DNA of 64,000 bases, from NCBI GenBank assembly GCA_030426805.1, contig JAUHXU010000001.1, forward strand, positions 1,018,861 to 1,082,860, read 5' to 3'. Below, piece after piece: positions 9,762-18,439 of the stretch. Every line of letters starts with the position of its first letter. Position 1 is the first letter of the stretch. Below the pieces are notes generated by a model. The model was not told the DNA's origin. It ran no database searches and saw only the letters and a list, made by a program, of their open reading frames with translations. Made by a program: the position numbers and the translations under genes. The stretch comes from a bacterium. Lineage in GTDB: Bacteria > Planctomycetota > JAFGQW01.

Positions 9762-11339
9762 CTAGTGGCGAAAGTGCCGCACGCCGGTGAACGCCAGCGC
9801 GACGCCCAGTCGGTTCGCGGCGGCGATCACCTCGTCGTCGCGGCGGCTGCCGCCCGGCTCGACCGCGGCGGTGACACCGGCGGCGGCAGCGGCCTCGAGG
9901 CCGTCGGCGAACGGGAAGAACGCGTCGGATCCGAGCGCGGCCCCCGCGGCGCGGTCGCCGGCCTTCTTGCACGCGAGTTCGACCGCGTCGACGCGACTCG
10001 TCTGACCGCCGCCGGCCCCGACGAGCATCTCGTCCTTGACGAGGACGATCGCGTTCGACTTCACGTGCTTGGCGACGATGTCGGCCATCGCGAGGTCGCG
10101 TCGCTCGGCATCGCTCGGCGCGCGCTCGGTGACGATTTCGAGGTCGCTCTCGCCGATCGCGTCGACCGACTGCACGAGCAGCCCGCCGTCGACCGGGCGC
10201 AAGTCGTGGCGCGGCGGCGCAGCCACCGGCACTTCGACGAGGCGCGCGTTCTTCCAGCCACCGGTCGCCGCGGCCGCGACGTCGAGCGCCTCGGCGTCGA
10301 TCCGCGGCGCGATCACGACCTCGACGAACTGCTTCGTGCTCACCATCGCGCGCATCGTGTCGACGTCGATCGGCTGGTTGAAGGCGACGATGCCGCCAAA
10401 CGCACTCATCGGATCGCCGTCGAATGCGCGGCGGTAGGCGTCCGGGAGGTCCGACGCGATCGCCGCGCCGCACGGGCTCTGGTGCTTGATGATCGCGCAG
10501 GCCGCGCGCTCGCCCGCGAGCACGCCGAGGTCGCGCACGAGGTTCAGCGCGCCTTGCGCGTCGAGCAGGTTGTTGTAGGAGAGCGCCTTGCCGCCGAGCA
10601 CACGGAACGCGCCGAACGGCGGCTCACGACCGGCCTCGAGGTAGAGCGCCGCCTGCTGGTGCGGGTTCTCGCCGTAGCGCATCTCGGCGCCGCGCCGGAG
10701 CGTCAGCGCGAAGACCTCGGGAAGCCCCGCGTCGGTCGGCTCGGCATCGGCCGTCATCCACGCGGCGATCGCCGCGTCGTAGCGTGCCGTCTCCCGGAAC
10801 GCGGCGGCCGCGAGCCGGGTGCGCATCGAGCGCGTCAGCCCCCCGCTCGTGCGGAGTTCCGCGACGAGGGCGTCGTACTGCGCCGGGTCGGTCACGACGC
10901 CGACCGCGTCGTGGTTCTTCGCGGCCGCACGCACCATGCCGGGGCCGCCGATGTCGATCATCTCGACGATCTCGTCGCGGGTCGCACCCGGCTTGTCGCG
11001 CGCCGCCTCGAACGGATAGAGATTCACGACGACGAGGTCGATCGGGGCGATCTCGAGTTCGCCGGCGCGGTCGACGTGCGCGGCGACGTCGCGTCGGTAG
11101 AGAATGCCGCCGTGGATCTTCGGGTGCAGCGTCTTCACGCGCCCGTCGAAGCACTCCGGAAAGCCGGTCACCTCGGCGACCTCGACCACCGGCAGGCCGG
11201 CGTCCGACAGCGCCCGATACGTCCCGCCCGTCGAAAGTAACTGCGCGCCGTGCTCATGCAGTGCGCGTGCCAGTTCGACGACGCCCGTCTTGTCGAAGAC
11301 GCTCAGCAGCGCGCGCGCGATCGGCCTCGTGTCAGTCAT
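9762..11339 (-). CDS. purH: Bifunctional AICAR formyltransferase / IMP cyclohydrolase
   Basis: This 525-residue enzyme catalyses the last two steps of IMP synthesis. The N-terminal MGS-like cyclohydrolase domain shows LLSVFDKTG, STGGTYRAL, VTGFPECFDGRVKTLHPKIHGG (read in two parts) and NLYPFE. The formyltransferase domain has RYGENPHQQAALY, SYNNLLDAQGAL and KHQSPCGAA, where most homologues read KHxNPCG. It ends GVRHFRH, as expected. The ATG at 11339 overlaps the stop of prfB by 8 bases (ATGACTGA), so translation is coupled to release factor 2. Confidence 0.96.
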   Translation of the reverse strand: MTDTRPIARALLSVFDKTGVVELARALHEHGAQLLSTGGTYRALSDAGLPVVEVAEVTGFPECFDGRVKTLHPKIHGGILYRRDVAAHVDRAGELEIAPIDLVVVNLYPFEAARDKPGATRDEIVEMIDIGGPGMVRAAAKNHDAVGVVTDPAQYDALVAELRTSGGLTRSMRTRLAAAAFRETARYDAAIAAWMTADAEPTDAGLPEVFALTLRRGAEMRYGENPHQQAALYLEAGREPPFGAFRVLGGKALSYNNLLDAQGALNLVRDLGVLAGERAACAIIKHQSPCGAAIASDLPDAYRRAFDGDPMSAFGGIVAFNQPIDVDTMRAMVSTKQFVEVVIAPRIDAEALDVAAAATGGWKNARLVEVPVAAPPRHDLRPVDGGLLVQSVDAIGESDLEIVTERAPSDAERRDLAMADIVAKHVKSNAIVLVKDEMLVGAGGGQTSRVDAVELACKKAGDRAAGAALGSDAFFPFADGLEAAAAAGVTAAVEPGGSRRDDEVIAAANRLGVALAFTGVRHFRH

Positions 11340-12457
11340 CGTTTCCCCCCGACTCCGCTTCGATCTCCATGCGCCAGCGGTGATACGCCCGGATGAAGTC
11401 ATCCAGCCGACCGTCGAGCACCGCGTGCACATCGCCCTTTTCGTGGTTCGTCCGATGGTCCTTGGCCATCGTGTACGGCTGCAGCACGTACGAGCGGATC
11501 TGGCTGCCGAAGCCGATCTCGCCCTTCTGCCCGTACTTCGCCAGCTGCGCCGCCTCCTGCTCGCGGCGGCGGTGCTCGTAGAGCCGGCTCAGCATCACGC
11601 GCATCGCCTGCGCGCGGTTCTTGTGCTGCGACCGCTCGTTCTGGCACTGCACGACGATGCCGGTCGGCTCGTGCGTGATCCGCACGGCCGAGTCGGTCGT
11701 GTTGACGTGCTGCCCACCCGCACCGCCGGCGCGATACGTGTCGATCCGCAGATCCGTCTTGTTCAGCTCGATCGCGCCCTCTTCGATCTCCGGGCTGACG
11801 TCGACCGAGCAGAACGACGTGTGACGCCGCCCCTGGTAGTCGAACGGCGAGATCCGGACGAGCCGGTGCACGCCGATCTCCGCGCGGAGATGGCCGAACG
11901 CCATGTCGCCCTCGATCTTCACGTCGGCGCTCTTGATGCCCGCCTCGTCGGCGTGCTGGATGTCCACCTCGTGGACCTTCCAGCCCTTGGACTCGGCGTA
12001 CTTCGTGTACATCCGGAGCATCATCTGCGCCCAGTCGCACGACTCGGTCCCGCCGGCGCCCGCCTGGATCGACAGGAACGCGTTGGCCGTGTCGTGCTCC
12101 CCGGACATCTGCAGATCGATCTCGTACGCATCGATCCGGCCGGGCATCGCGTCGATGCTGCCGGCGACGTCGGAGAGGGTCGACTCGTCGCCCTCTTCCT
12201 TCGCCATCTGCTGGAGCAGATCGAGCTCCTCGATCTCGGTCGCGAACGCGCCGAGCGGATCGACGATCCCCTTCAGACGCTGCAACTCGCGGATACGGCC
12301 CTGCGCCCGCTCCTGGTCGTTCCAGAACGCGGGGTCCTGCTGTTCCGCCTCGATCGCACCGACGTCATCTTTGAGTTTGTCGTAATCAAAGACTCTCCAT
12401 GAGCGCACGCACACGAAGGAGGAGTCGCTTGAGTTTGTCGTCGTGGGGTTCGCTCAT
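11332..12457 (-). CDS. prfB: Peptide chain release factor 2 (programmed +1 frameshift)
   Basis: The product is about 374 residues. Translation starts at ATG 12457 and reads 23 codons ([20 protein letters not shown]...) to an in-frame TGA at 12388-12386; a +1 slip at CTT-TGA continues as [19 protein letters not shown]. The body carries the stop-codon-recognition tripeptide SPF in [15 protein letters not shown] and the peptidyl-hydrolysis motif GGQ in [17 protein letters not shown], so it is RF2 rather than RF1. It terminates at UGA and UAA; the frameshift makes its own synthesis fall when RF2 is plentiful. An ATG at 12414 in the second frame would miss the conserved N-terminal helix. Confidence 0.95.
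12386..12398 (-). promoter_or_regulatory. prfB: prfB programmed +1 frameshift site
   Basis: Read on the minus strand the site is GGAG AGT CTT TGA T: an internal Shine-Dalgarno-like GGAG three bases before the slippery CTT and an in-frame UGA. This is the same geometry as the Escherichia coli prfB site. The downstream frame continues directly into the conserved RF2 sequence, so the stop is regulatory and not a sequencing error. Confidence 0.93.
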
Positions 12458-12489
12458 GGTTCTCTCTCTCAATCCGGTCGCCGCGCGAC

Positions 12490-12828
12490 CTACTTCAGGT
12501 CGACGCGCTCGATCGTCTTTTCGACGACGTCGAACACGATCACCGACATCCCGCCCGGCGAACCGTCGATGCGGCCCCACCGGTAGATGCGCGTGCCCGC
12601 GTCGTTCGTGGTCACGATGCCGTCGGTCGCGGTGTTGATGATCCCGCCGCCGTTCGGCGCCGCATTCGCGAACGCCGCTGCCATCGGATCGGGCAGGCCG
12701 TCCGGCGCGATCCGATCGAGGATGCGGAGGCCGACATCGCACGCGAGGAGCGCGACGATCGCGATCGCGATCCCGCGCCAGAATCGGCTCGACGCCGACG
12801 CGACTCGCCCTGAAAGTGGCTGGGACAT
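12490..12828 (-). CDS. Small membrane-anchored protein of unknown function
   Basis: A 112-residue protein with a basic N-terminus, one membrane helix (about 19-35, IAIAIVALLACDVGLRIL) and a compact beta-rich C-terminal part (GTRIYRWGRIDGSPGGMSV, VFDVVEKTIERVDLK). A GGAA element lies 7 bases before the ATG. It is 32 bases upstream of prfB and probably co-transcribed with prfB-purH. I do not recognise a family; the tail could be a small extracytoplasmic beta domain. Confidence 0.65.
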   Translation of the reverse strand: MSQPLSGRVASASSRFWRGIAIAIVALLACDVGLRILDRIAPDGLPDPMAAAFANAAPNGGGIINTATDGIVTTNDAGTRIYRWGRIDGSPGGMSVIVFDVVEKTIERVDLK

Positions 12829-12934
12829 TGGTCTGGTTCCTTCCCGACACCCTTGGCACCCGAGTGGAAGTTATCGCGTCTCGCGCGCTGCGAAACAACG
12901 GTTTTGGTCCCACGATGATCCCGGCCCGCGGTCG

Positions 12935-12962
12935 TTGAAACGCCCTGGCGATCCGCTATCAT
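12935..12962 (+). promoter_or_regulatory. Sigma-70-type promoter for the GT2 gene at 13022
   Basis: TTGAAA (12935-12940), a 16-base spacer and TATCAT (12957-12962) make one of the best matches to a housekeeping promoter in this GC-rich window. Transcription would begin near 12969, about 53 bases before the glycosyltransferase start. It lies in the divergent gap next to the minus-strand 112-residue gene. Confidence 0.5.
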
Positions 12963-13021
12963 CGAAGGTGCTTCTCCCGCTCCTCCGGCCGGTCGAATTC
13001 CCCTGTCCCCGAGACGTCGTG

Positions 13022-13738
13022 ATGAACCTGAGCGTCGTAATCCCGGCCTACAACGAAGAGAAGCGCCTCGGTGCGACGCTGGAGCGCACGATCGACTATC
13101 TGACGGGACAGAAGGCCGACTTCGAGATCCTCGTCGTGGACGACGGGTCGAGCGACGGAACCACCGCCCTGGCGGCCGGCTTCGCGGACCGCGGCGTGCG
13201 GGTGCTCGAGAATCCCGGCAACCGCGGCAAGGGCTACAGCGTCCGCCACGGCATGCTCGAGGCGACGAAGGACCTCGTCCTGTTCAGTGACGCCGACCTC
13301 AGCACCCCGATCGAGGAGGTGGAGCGGCTCGCGGCCCCGATCCTCGCCGGCGACGCCGACGTCGCGATCGGCTCGCGCGCGGTGCGCGGCGCGAACATCG
13401 AGGTCTCCCAGCCGTTCTACCGCGTGTTGATGGGCAAGACGTTCAATCGGTTCGTCCGGCTGATCGCGGTCGGCGGGATCGCGGACACGCAGTGCGGCTT
13501 CAAGCTGTTCACGCGCGACGCCGCCCAGGCGGTCTTCTCGCGGCAGCGCTTCGACGGCTTCAGCTTCGACGTCGAGATCCTCTTCATCGCGCGCAATCGC
13601 GGCCTGCGCATCGCCGAGGTCCCGGTTCGCTGGGTCAACGACCCCGACTCGAAGGTCAGCGCGGTGGCCGACTCGGCGCGGATGTTCGGCGACCTGTTCA
13701 AGGTCCGGTGGAACGCGCTCCGGGGGCGCTACCGGTAG
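13022..13738 (+). CDS. GT2 glycosyltransferase, dolichyl/polyprenyl-phosphate glucosyltransferase-like
   Basis: A 238-residue cytoplasmic GT-A enzyme: VVIPAYNEEKRLG at the N-terminus, ILVVDDGSSDGT, NRGKGYSVRHGM and the metal-binding DAD in LFSDADLSTP. The stretch GSRAVRGANIEVSQPFYR and DTQCGFKLFTRDAA is typical of the Alg5/DPG synthase-like subgroup, which transfers glucose or mannose to a polyprenyl phosphate. It lacks the C-terminal membrane helices of some relatives. It probably supplies lipid-linked sugar to the surface glycan genes further along; that link is inference. Confidence 0.85.
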   Translation: MNLSVVIPAYNEEKRLGATLERTIDYLTGQKADFEILVVDDGSSDGTTALAAGFADRGVRVLENPGNRGKGYSVRHGMLEATKDLVLFSDADLSTPIEEVERLAAPILAGDADVAIGSRAVRGANIEVSQPFYRVLMGKTFNRFVRLIAVGGIADTQCGFKLFTRDAAQAVFSRQRFDGFSFDVEILFIARNRGLRIAEVPVRWVNDPDSKVSAVADSARMFGDLFKVRWNALRGRYR

Positions 13739-13815
13739 GCTGCCGCTGATCGGGTTTTGAAGCGCCGGGCCGGTCGTGGTATTCGTTTCGACGACGCGGC
13801 CGACGACGGCGCGCG

Positions 13816-14943
13816 ATGAGACCCGCAGAGAGGGGCAATCCCGTGGTTGATGCCGTCCCGTACTTCGACCTGAAGCGGCAGTTCGCGAACCTGCGCGACG
13901 AGATCCTCCCGGCGCTCGAGCGCGTGTGCGAGACGTGCGCGTTCGCGGGCGGCCCCGAGGTGAAGGCGTTTGAAGACGCGTTCGCGTCGTATTGCGGCAC
14001 GACGCACGCGATCGGCGTCAGCTCGGGCACGAGCGCGCTGCACGTCGCGCTGCGCTGTGCCGACGTCGGCCCCGGTGACGAGGTGATCACGACGCCCTAC
14101 ACGTTCATCTCGACGACGTGGGCGATCAGCTACTGCGGCGCGACCCCGGTCTTCGTCGATGTCGATCCGACGACGCGCAACCTCGACCCGACGAAGCTCG
14201 AGGTCGCGATCACCGAGCGAACGAAGGTCGTGTTGCCGGTGCACCTCTACGGCCTGCCGGCCGACATCGACGCGATCACGGCGATCGCGGCACCCCGCGG
14301 CGTCACGGTGATCGAGGATGCGGCCCAGGCGCAGGGCGCGGCGATCGGCGGGACGCGTGCCGGCGGGCTCGGTCGGATGGCGTGCTTCAGCTTCTACCCG
14401 GGCAAGAACCTCGGCGCGTACGGCGAGGGCGGCGCGATCACGACGAACGACCCCGAGTGGGCCGCGCGGGCCGCCCGGCTCCGCGACCACGGCCAGACCG
14501 AGCGCTACTACCACGACGAACTCGCGTTCAACTACCGGATGGACGGCTTCCAGGGTGCCGTGCTCGCGATCAAGCTCGCCCACCTCGACGCGTGGAACCG
14601 TCGCCGCGCCGAGATCGCGGCACGCTACACCGACGCGTTCGCCTCGACGTCGCTCGGCCTGCCGACGGTGCCGGACGGGTTCGAGACCGCATGGCACCTC
14701 TACGTGGTCGAGTCCGACGAGCGCGACCGGTTCCGCGAGCACCTGCAGGCGCGCGGTGTCCCGACCGCGCTGCACTACCCCGTCTGCCTGCACGAGCAGA
14801 AGCCGTATCAGCACCTCGGCTACTCGCGCGGCGACTTCCCCAACGCCGAGCACCTCGCCGGCCGCGTCGTGAGCCTGCCGTTCTTCCCCGAGATGACCGA
14901 CGAGGAAGTCGCCCACGTAATCGACGCCGTGCGCGGGTTCTGA
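13816..14943 (+). CDS. DegT/DnrJ/EryC1/StrS-family sugar aminotransferase
   Basis: A 375-residue PLP enzyme of fold type I: FAGGPEVKAFEDAFASYCGT, GVSSGTSALHVALR, PYTFISTTWAISYCGATPV, the PLP-phosphate region IEDAAQAQGA and the internal aldimine lysine Lys197 in FSFYPGKNLGAYGEGGAI. Such enzymes transaminate nucleotide-linked keto sugars to amino sugars. The nearby GT2 gene and the later acetyltransferase and deacetylase genes fit amino-sugar-containing glycans. A GTG start at 13843 with GAGAGGGG upstream is an equally good or better start; ATG 13816 is given as the longer form. Confidence 0.88.
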   Translation: MRPAERGNPVVDAVPYFDLKRQFANLRDEILPALERVCETCAFAGGPEVKAFEDAFASYCGTTHAIGVSSGTSALHVALRCADVGPGDEVITTPYTFISTTWAISYCGATPVFVDVDPTTRNLDPTKLEVAITERTKVVLPVHLYGLPADIDAITAIAAPRGVTVIEDAAQAQGAAIGGTRAGGLGRMACFSFYPGKNLGAYGEGGAITTNDPEWAARAARLRDHGQTERYYHDELAFNYRMDGFQGAVLAIKLAHLDAWNRRRAEIAARYTDAFASTSLGLPTVPDGFETAWHLYVVESDERDRFREHLQARGVPTALHYPVCLHEQKPYQHLGYSRGDFPNAEHLAGRVVSLPFFPEMTDEEVAHVIDAVRGF

Positions 14944-15017
14944 GCGGGGCCCCTGGCGTACGGCCACCGCAGCGGCTATCTTCCCGTTCGGACCGACCGA
15001 TCGAGAGGAACCGATCC

Positions 15018-16199
15018 ATGCGCCGCATCACCGCCGCCCTCGCCGTCGCCATGCTCGCGACCTCCGTCGCGTCCCAGTCCGAGGAGTGGCCGCAGTGGCG
15101 CGGTCCGAATCGGGACGGGATCTCGACCGAGGCGCTCAATCCGGAGGGGAAGACCGAACCGGTCTGGCAGGCGCGCGTCGGGATCGGCTACGCGTCGGTC
15201 GTGATCAAGAACGGCCTGCTCTACACGATCGGGCACGACAAGGAGAAGCAGCAGGACACGGTCTTCTGCTTCGACGCGAAGAACGGCAAGGAGATCTGGT
15301 CGCACACCTACTCGTGCAAGACGATGGCGCTGGCACACGGCGGTGGCAGCCTGACGACGCCGTCGATCGACGGCGACCGGGTGTGGGTCCTCAATCGCGA
15401 GGGCGTCCTGCACGTCTACGACGCGAAGTCGGGTGACGTGCGGCTGCAGCGTGACCTGAAGAAGAGCTACCGCGCCAAACTGCCGAAGTGGGGCTTCTCG
15501 TCGTCGCCGCTCGTGCTCGACGACATGATCGTGCTCAACATCGGCCGCGTCGTCGCGGTCGACCGCAAGGGCAAGGCGATCTGGAAGACGAAGAAGGACT
15601 ACGGCGCCGGCTACTCGACGCCGGTCACGATGACGCTCGACGGACGTGAGTGCCTGCTGGTGCTGAACGCCGACGGCCTGATCCTGCTCGACCGCAAGCG
15701 CGGCAAGCACCTCGCGCGCTTCCCGTTCAAGACGTCGTACGACGTCAACGCCGCGACGCCGGTCGTGATCGGTGACCGCGTGTTCATCTCCGCCGGCTAT
15801 CGTCACGGCTGCGCGATGGTCCGCGTGTCGACGAAGGGCATCGAGAAGCTCTGGGAGAGCAAGGTCATGCGGAACCACATGGCCGGCTGCACCTACTTCG
15901 AGCAGCACATCTACGGCTTCGACGAATCGCGCTTCAAGTGCATCGACCTCGACGGCAACGAGAAGTGGAGCGAGCGGTTCGGCAAGGCGGCGCACGTGAT
16001 CGCCGACGGCAAGATCGTCGCGCTCACGGCGCGCGGCGAGTTGGTGATCGGCGAGGCGGACGCGGCGGGCTTCTCGACGCTGTCCCGCAAGCCCGTCCTC
16101 GAGGGCGGCAAGTACTGGACGACACCGGTCGTCGTCGGCGGCCTCATCTACTGCCGCAACAGCCTCGGCCACCTCGTCTGCGTCGACCACCGGAAGTAG
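15018..16199 (+). CDS. Secreted PQQ-like beta-propeller protein
   Basis: A 393-residue exported protein: signal peptide MRRITAALAVAMLATSVASQ, then WPQWRGPNRDGIS, the opening of a family very common in planctomycetes. Repeated blades follow (CFDAKNGKEIWSHTY, HVYDAKSGDVRLQRDL, AVDRKGKAIWKT, CIDLDGNEKWSERFG), each with the W docking pattern of eight-bladed quinoprotein-like propellers. No cofactor ligands or catalytic residues are apparent, so it is more likely a scaffold (BamB-like) than a dehydrogenase. GAGAGGAA (15003-15010) supports the start. Confidence 0.82.
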   Translation: MRRITAALAVAMLATSVASQSEEWPQWRGPNRDGISTEALNPEGKTEPVWQARVGIGYASVVIKNGLLYTIGHDKEKQQDTVFCFDAKNGKEIWSHTYSCKTMALAHGGGSLTTPSIDGDRVWVLNREGVLHVYDAKSGDVRLQRDLKKSYRAKLPKWGFSSSPLVLDDMIVLNIGRVVAVDRKGKAIWKTKKDYGAGYSTPVTMTLDGRECLLVLNADGLILLDRKRGKHLARFPFKTSYDVNAATPVVIGDRVFISAGYRHGCAMVRVSTKGIEKLWESKVMRNHMAGCTYFEQHIYGFDESRFKCIDLDGNEKWSERFGKAAHVIADGKIVALTARGELVIGEADAAGFSTLSRKPVLEGGKYWTTPVVVGGLIYCRNSLGHLVCVDHRK

Positions 16200-16281
16200 G
16201 CCCGGCGGACAGCCCCCCGGCAGTCATCGCCCCGCCTCGCTGGTATACTCGGGTGGGTCGAGTCCGCAGAGAGAGTCCGCC

Positions 16282-17694
16282 ATGCGCCATCGCACCGCTT
16301 CGCTCCCGTGCCTTGCCGCGGCCGCCGTGCTGCTGTTGCTCGCCGCGCCGGCGGCCGCGCACCGTGTCTTCTTCGTCGATCCGTCCGTCGCGCAGTCGGG
16401 GACCGGCATGGACTGGTCGACCGCGTTCAAGACGATCCAGGAGGGCATCGACGCCTCCGACGGCGACGACACGGTGATCATCGCGCCCGGCGTCTACGCG
16501 GGCCCGATCACGGTGCGGCTCGGCGCGCAACTCTACGGCGGCCTTCGTCCCGGTCAGTACGACGTCTTCAAGCGCCAACCGCTGATCAACCGCGTCGTGA
16601 TCGACGCGCGCGGCGCGGGGCGTGCGATGACGATGGACGTCGGGTGCGAACTCAACGGCCTGTGGATCCTGAACGGCAACGCGAGCGGCGACGGAGGCGG
16701 ACTGCTCGTGGACGGCAACGCCACGTTCGTCAGCGGATGCGTGTTCGTCAACTGCCGGGCGAGCGGCAACGGCCAGGCGATCCACGTGAAGAACAGCATC
16801 AACGCGGTCATCGAGAACTGCATCGTCGCCTACAGCGGCGTCGGCGCGGCGATCACGGTCGCCGGCGGCTCGCCCGAGTTCGTCAACAACGCGTTCTTCC
16901 GCAACGACGACGGCATCTCGTTCACCGGCACCGGCGCACCGGCACTCGCGAACAACTCGTTCTACCGCAACGGCGGACGCGCGGCCGACTTCCCCGCGAC
17001 CGGCGCGTCGCCGTCGATCGAGAACAACCACTTCGATCAAAACGGCGCCCTCGTCCGCGTGCTGCAGAACGACATCCCGAACGTCGCCGCGCTCAACGCG
17101 TTCACGTGGGCGCAGTACAACCTCGGCGGCGACCCGCGGTTCGTCGACGCGAACGCGCTCGACTTCGCGCTCGAACCGGACTCACCGCTGATCGACACCG
17201 GCAAGGACCGACTGATCTGGTCGTTCCTCGACATCGCGGTGCAGATCCGCCCCTACGACGACAAGCGCGTCGCCGGGCCGTCGAGCCCGCGCGACATCGG
17301 CCCGCACGAGTGGTTCGGGACGAAGCTCGCCGCCAGCGGCCCGCGCACGCCCGGCTCGATCGTCGGACTCGCACTCGCGGCGCCGAACGCCCCGACGCGC
17401 GCCTACGCAGGCGCCTGCGCGTTCGGGCCCGGACCGATCGCGATCGACAGCCGGGTGATCTTCCTCGGTGCCGATCCGCTGTTCTTCCTGAGCGCCCTCG
17501 GCAAGCTGCCGACGGTGTTCCGCAGCTTCGTCGGCTCGCTCGACGCGGCGGGCGCGGCTTCGCCGTCGATCGCGCTCCCGCCCGACGCGCGCCTGACCGG
17601 TCAGCGGTTCTTGTGCGCGTTCGTCGTCCTGGACCCGATCGAGCGCAGCGGGGTCAAGGACATCACGCGGACGATCGAGATCACGATCCAGTAG
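16282..17694 (+). CDS. Secreted right-handed beta-helix protein
   Basis: A signal peptide of about 29 residues precedes VFFVDPSVAQSGTGMDWSTAFKTI, the usual entry to a parallel beta-helix of pectate-lyase/NosD type: GDDTVIIAPGVYAGPITV, then short coils rich in N and G (CIVAYSGVGAAITV, FVNNAFFRNDDGISF, LANNSFYRN). The C-terminal 115 residues (about 355-470) form a separate beta-rich module that also ends or begins three other secreted proteins in this window. No lyase catalytic residues can be identified, so a surface or carbohydrate-binding role is as likely as an enzyme. A TATACT box lies at 16244-16249. The 3' end overlaps the convergent hydrolase gene by 14 bases. Confidence 0.8.
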   Translation: MRHRTASLPCLAAAAVLLLLAAPAAAHRVFFVDPSVAQSGTGMDWSTAFKTIQEGIDASDGDDTVIIAPGVYAGPITVRLGAQLYGGLRPGQYDVFKRQPLINRVVIDARGAGRAMTMDVGCELNGLWILNGNASGDGGGLLVDGNATFVSGCVFVNCRASGNGQAIHVKNSINAVIENCIVAYSGVGAAITVAGGSPEFVNNAFFRNDDGISFTGTGAPALANNSFYRNGGRAADFPATGASPSIENNHFDQNGALVRVLQNDIPNVAALNAFTWAQYNLGGDPRFVDANALDFALEPDSPLIDTGKDRLIWSFLDIAVQIRPYDDKRVAGPSSPRDIGPHEWFGTKLAASGPRTPGSIVGLALAAPNAPTRAYAGACAFGPGPIAIDSRVIFLGADPLFFLSALGKLPTVFRSFVGSLDAAGAASPSIALPPDARLTGQRFLCAFVVLDPIERSGVKDITRTIEITIQ

Positions 17695-18439
17695 CGGGCG
17701 CGCCGTCGAGGACCGTCGCGAGTTCGCCGATTGCCGCCTCGGTGTCGACGATGCGGGCGTAGCGGTCCGACAGCGTCGCGATCGTGAAGTCGTGCAGCCG
17801 CTTGGTCACGGTCGCGCAGGCATCCGGCACGACGTTGACGAAGAACCCGAGGTCGCTGGCGTTGCGCACCGTCGTCGACACGCATTCGTCGGTGTAGACC
17901 CCCACCGCGTAGACCGTGTCCACGCCGAGGTTCTTCAGCACGTAGTAGAGGTTCGTCGTCGAGAAGACCCCGCTTGCGGTCTTGTTCATGACGATCTCGT
18001 CGCCGACCGGCGCGACGGCCTCGATGAACTCCGCCTCTTTCGACCCCGGGGCCGCGAGCAGATCGAGACGCTTGTGACTCGGGCTTCGGTCGCGGCCGTC
18101 CTGCGTGAGGGACTGGATGCGGATGTGGATCACTTCGAGCCCGCGCGCGCGAAATGCATCCTGCAGCCGACGCACGTTCGGAAACACGACGTGATCGAGT
18201 CGATCGAAGTAGTAGTCGTAGGCCTCCGACGGCACCGTCGAATCGAGCCCGGCGAACACGCCGTGGCCGGGCGCCGCGTCGAGATACTGCATGTCGATGC
18301 ACAACAGCGCCGCGTTCGCGAGCCGGACCGACTCGAACCGAGCCGGGTTCTTGACGATCGACTCCTCGTAGACCGGCTTGAGCGGGTCGACGTCGATGAA
18401 GTTCGGATCGATCGTCGGGCGTGTATCGGGGTCGTTCAT
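17681..18439 (-). CDS. Isochorismatase-family cysteine hydrolase
   Basis: A 252-residue enzyme with the triad of this family: Asp49 in LLCIDMQ, Lys153 in IVMNKTASGVFS and nucleophile Cys186 in VGVYTDECVSTT. The family includes isochorismatase, N-carbamoylsarcosine amidase, RutB ureidoacrylate hydrolase and nicotinamidase. Its start shares one base with the stop of an N-carbamoyl/allantoate amidohydrolase (TGATG), which favours an amidase acting on a ureido or carbamoyl compound. The N-terminal ~40 residues before the core are longer than in minimal members. Confidence 0.85.
   Translation of the reverse strand: MNDPDTRPTIDPNFIDVDPLKPVYEESIVKNPARFESVRLANAALLCIDMQYLDAAPGHGVFAGLDSTVPSEAYDYYFDRLDHVVFPNVRRLQDAFRARGLEVIHIRIQSLTQDGRDRSPSHKRLDLLAAPGSKEAEFIEAVAPVGDEIVMNKTASGVFSTTNLYYVLKNLGVDTVYAVGVYTDECVSTTVRNASDLGFFVNVVPDACATVTKRLHDFTIATLSDRYARIVDTEAAIGELATVLDGAPATGS

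Noticed and set aside
12386..12388. In-frame TGA near the start of prfB as a sign of a pseudogene
   Set aside because: It is the known programmed frameshift stop with the correct slippery codon and internal Shine-Dalgarno.
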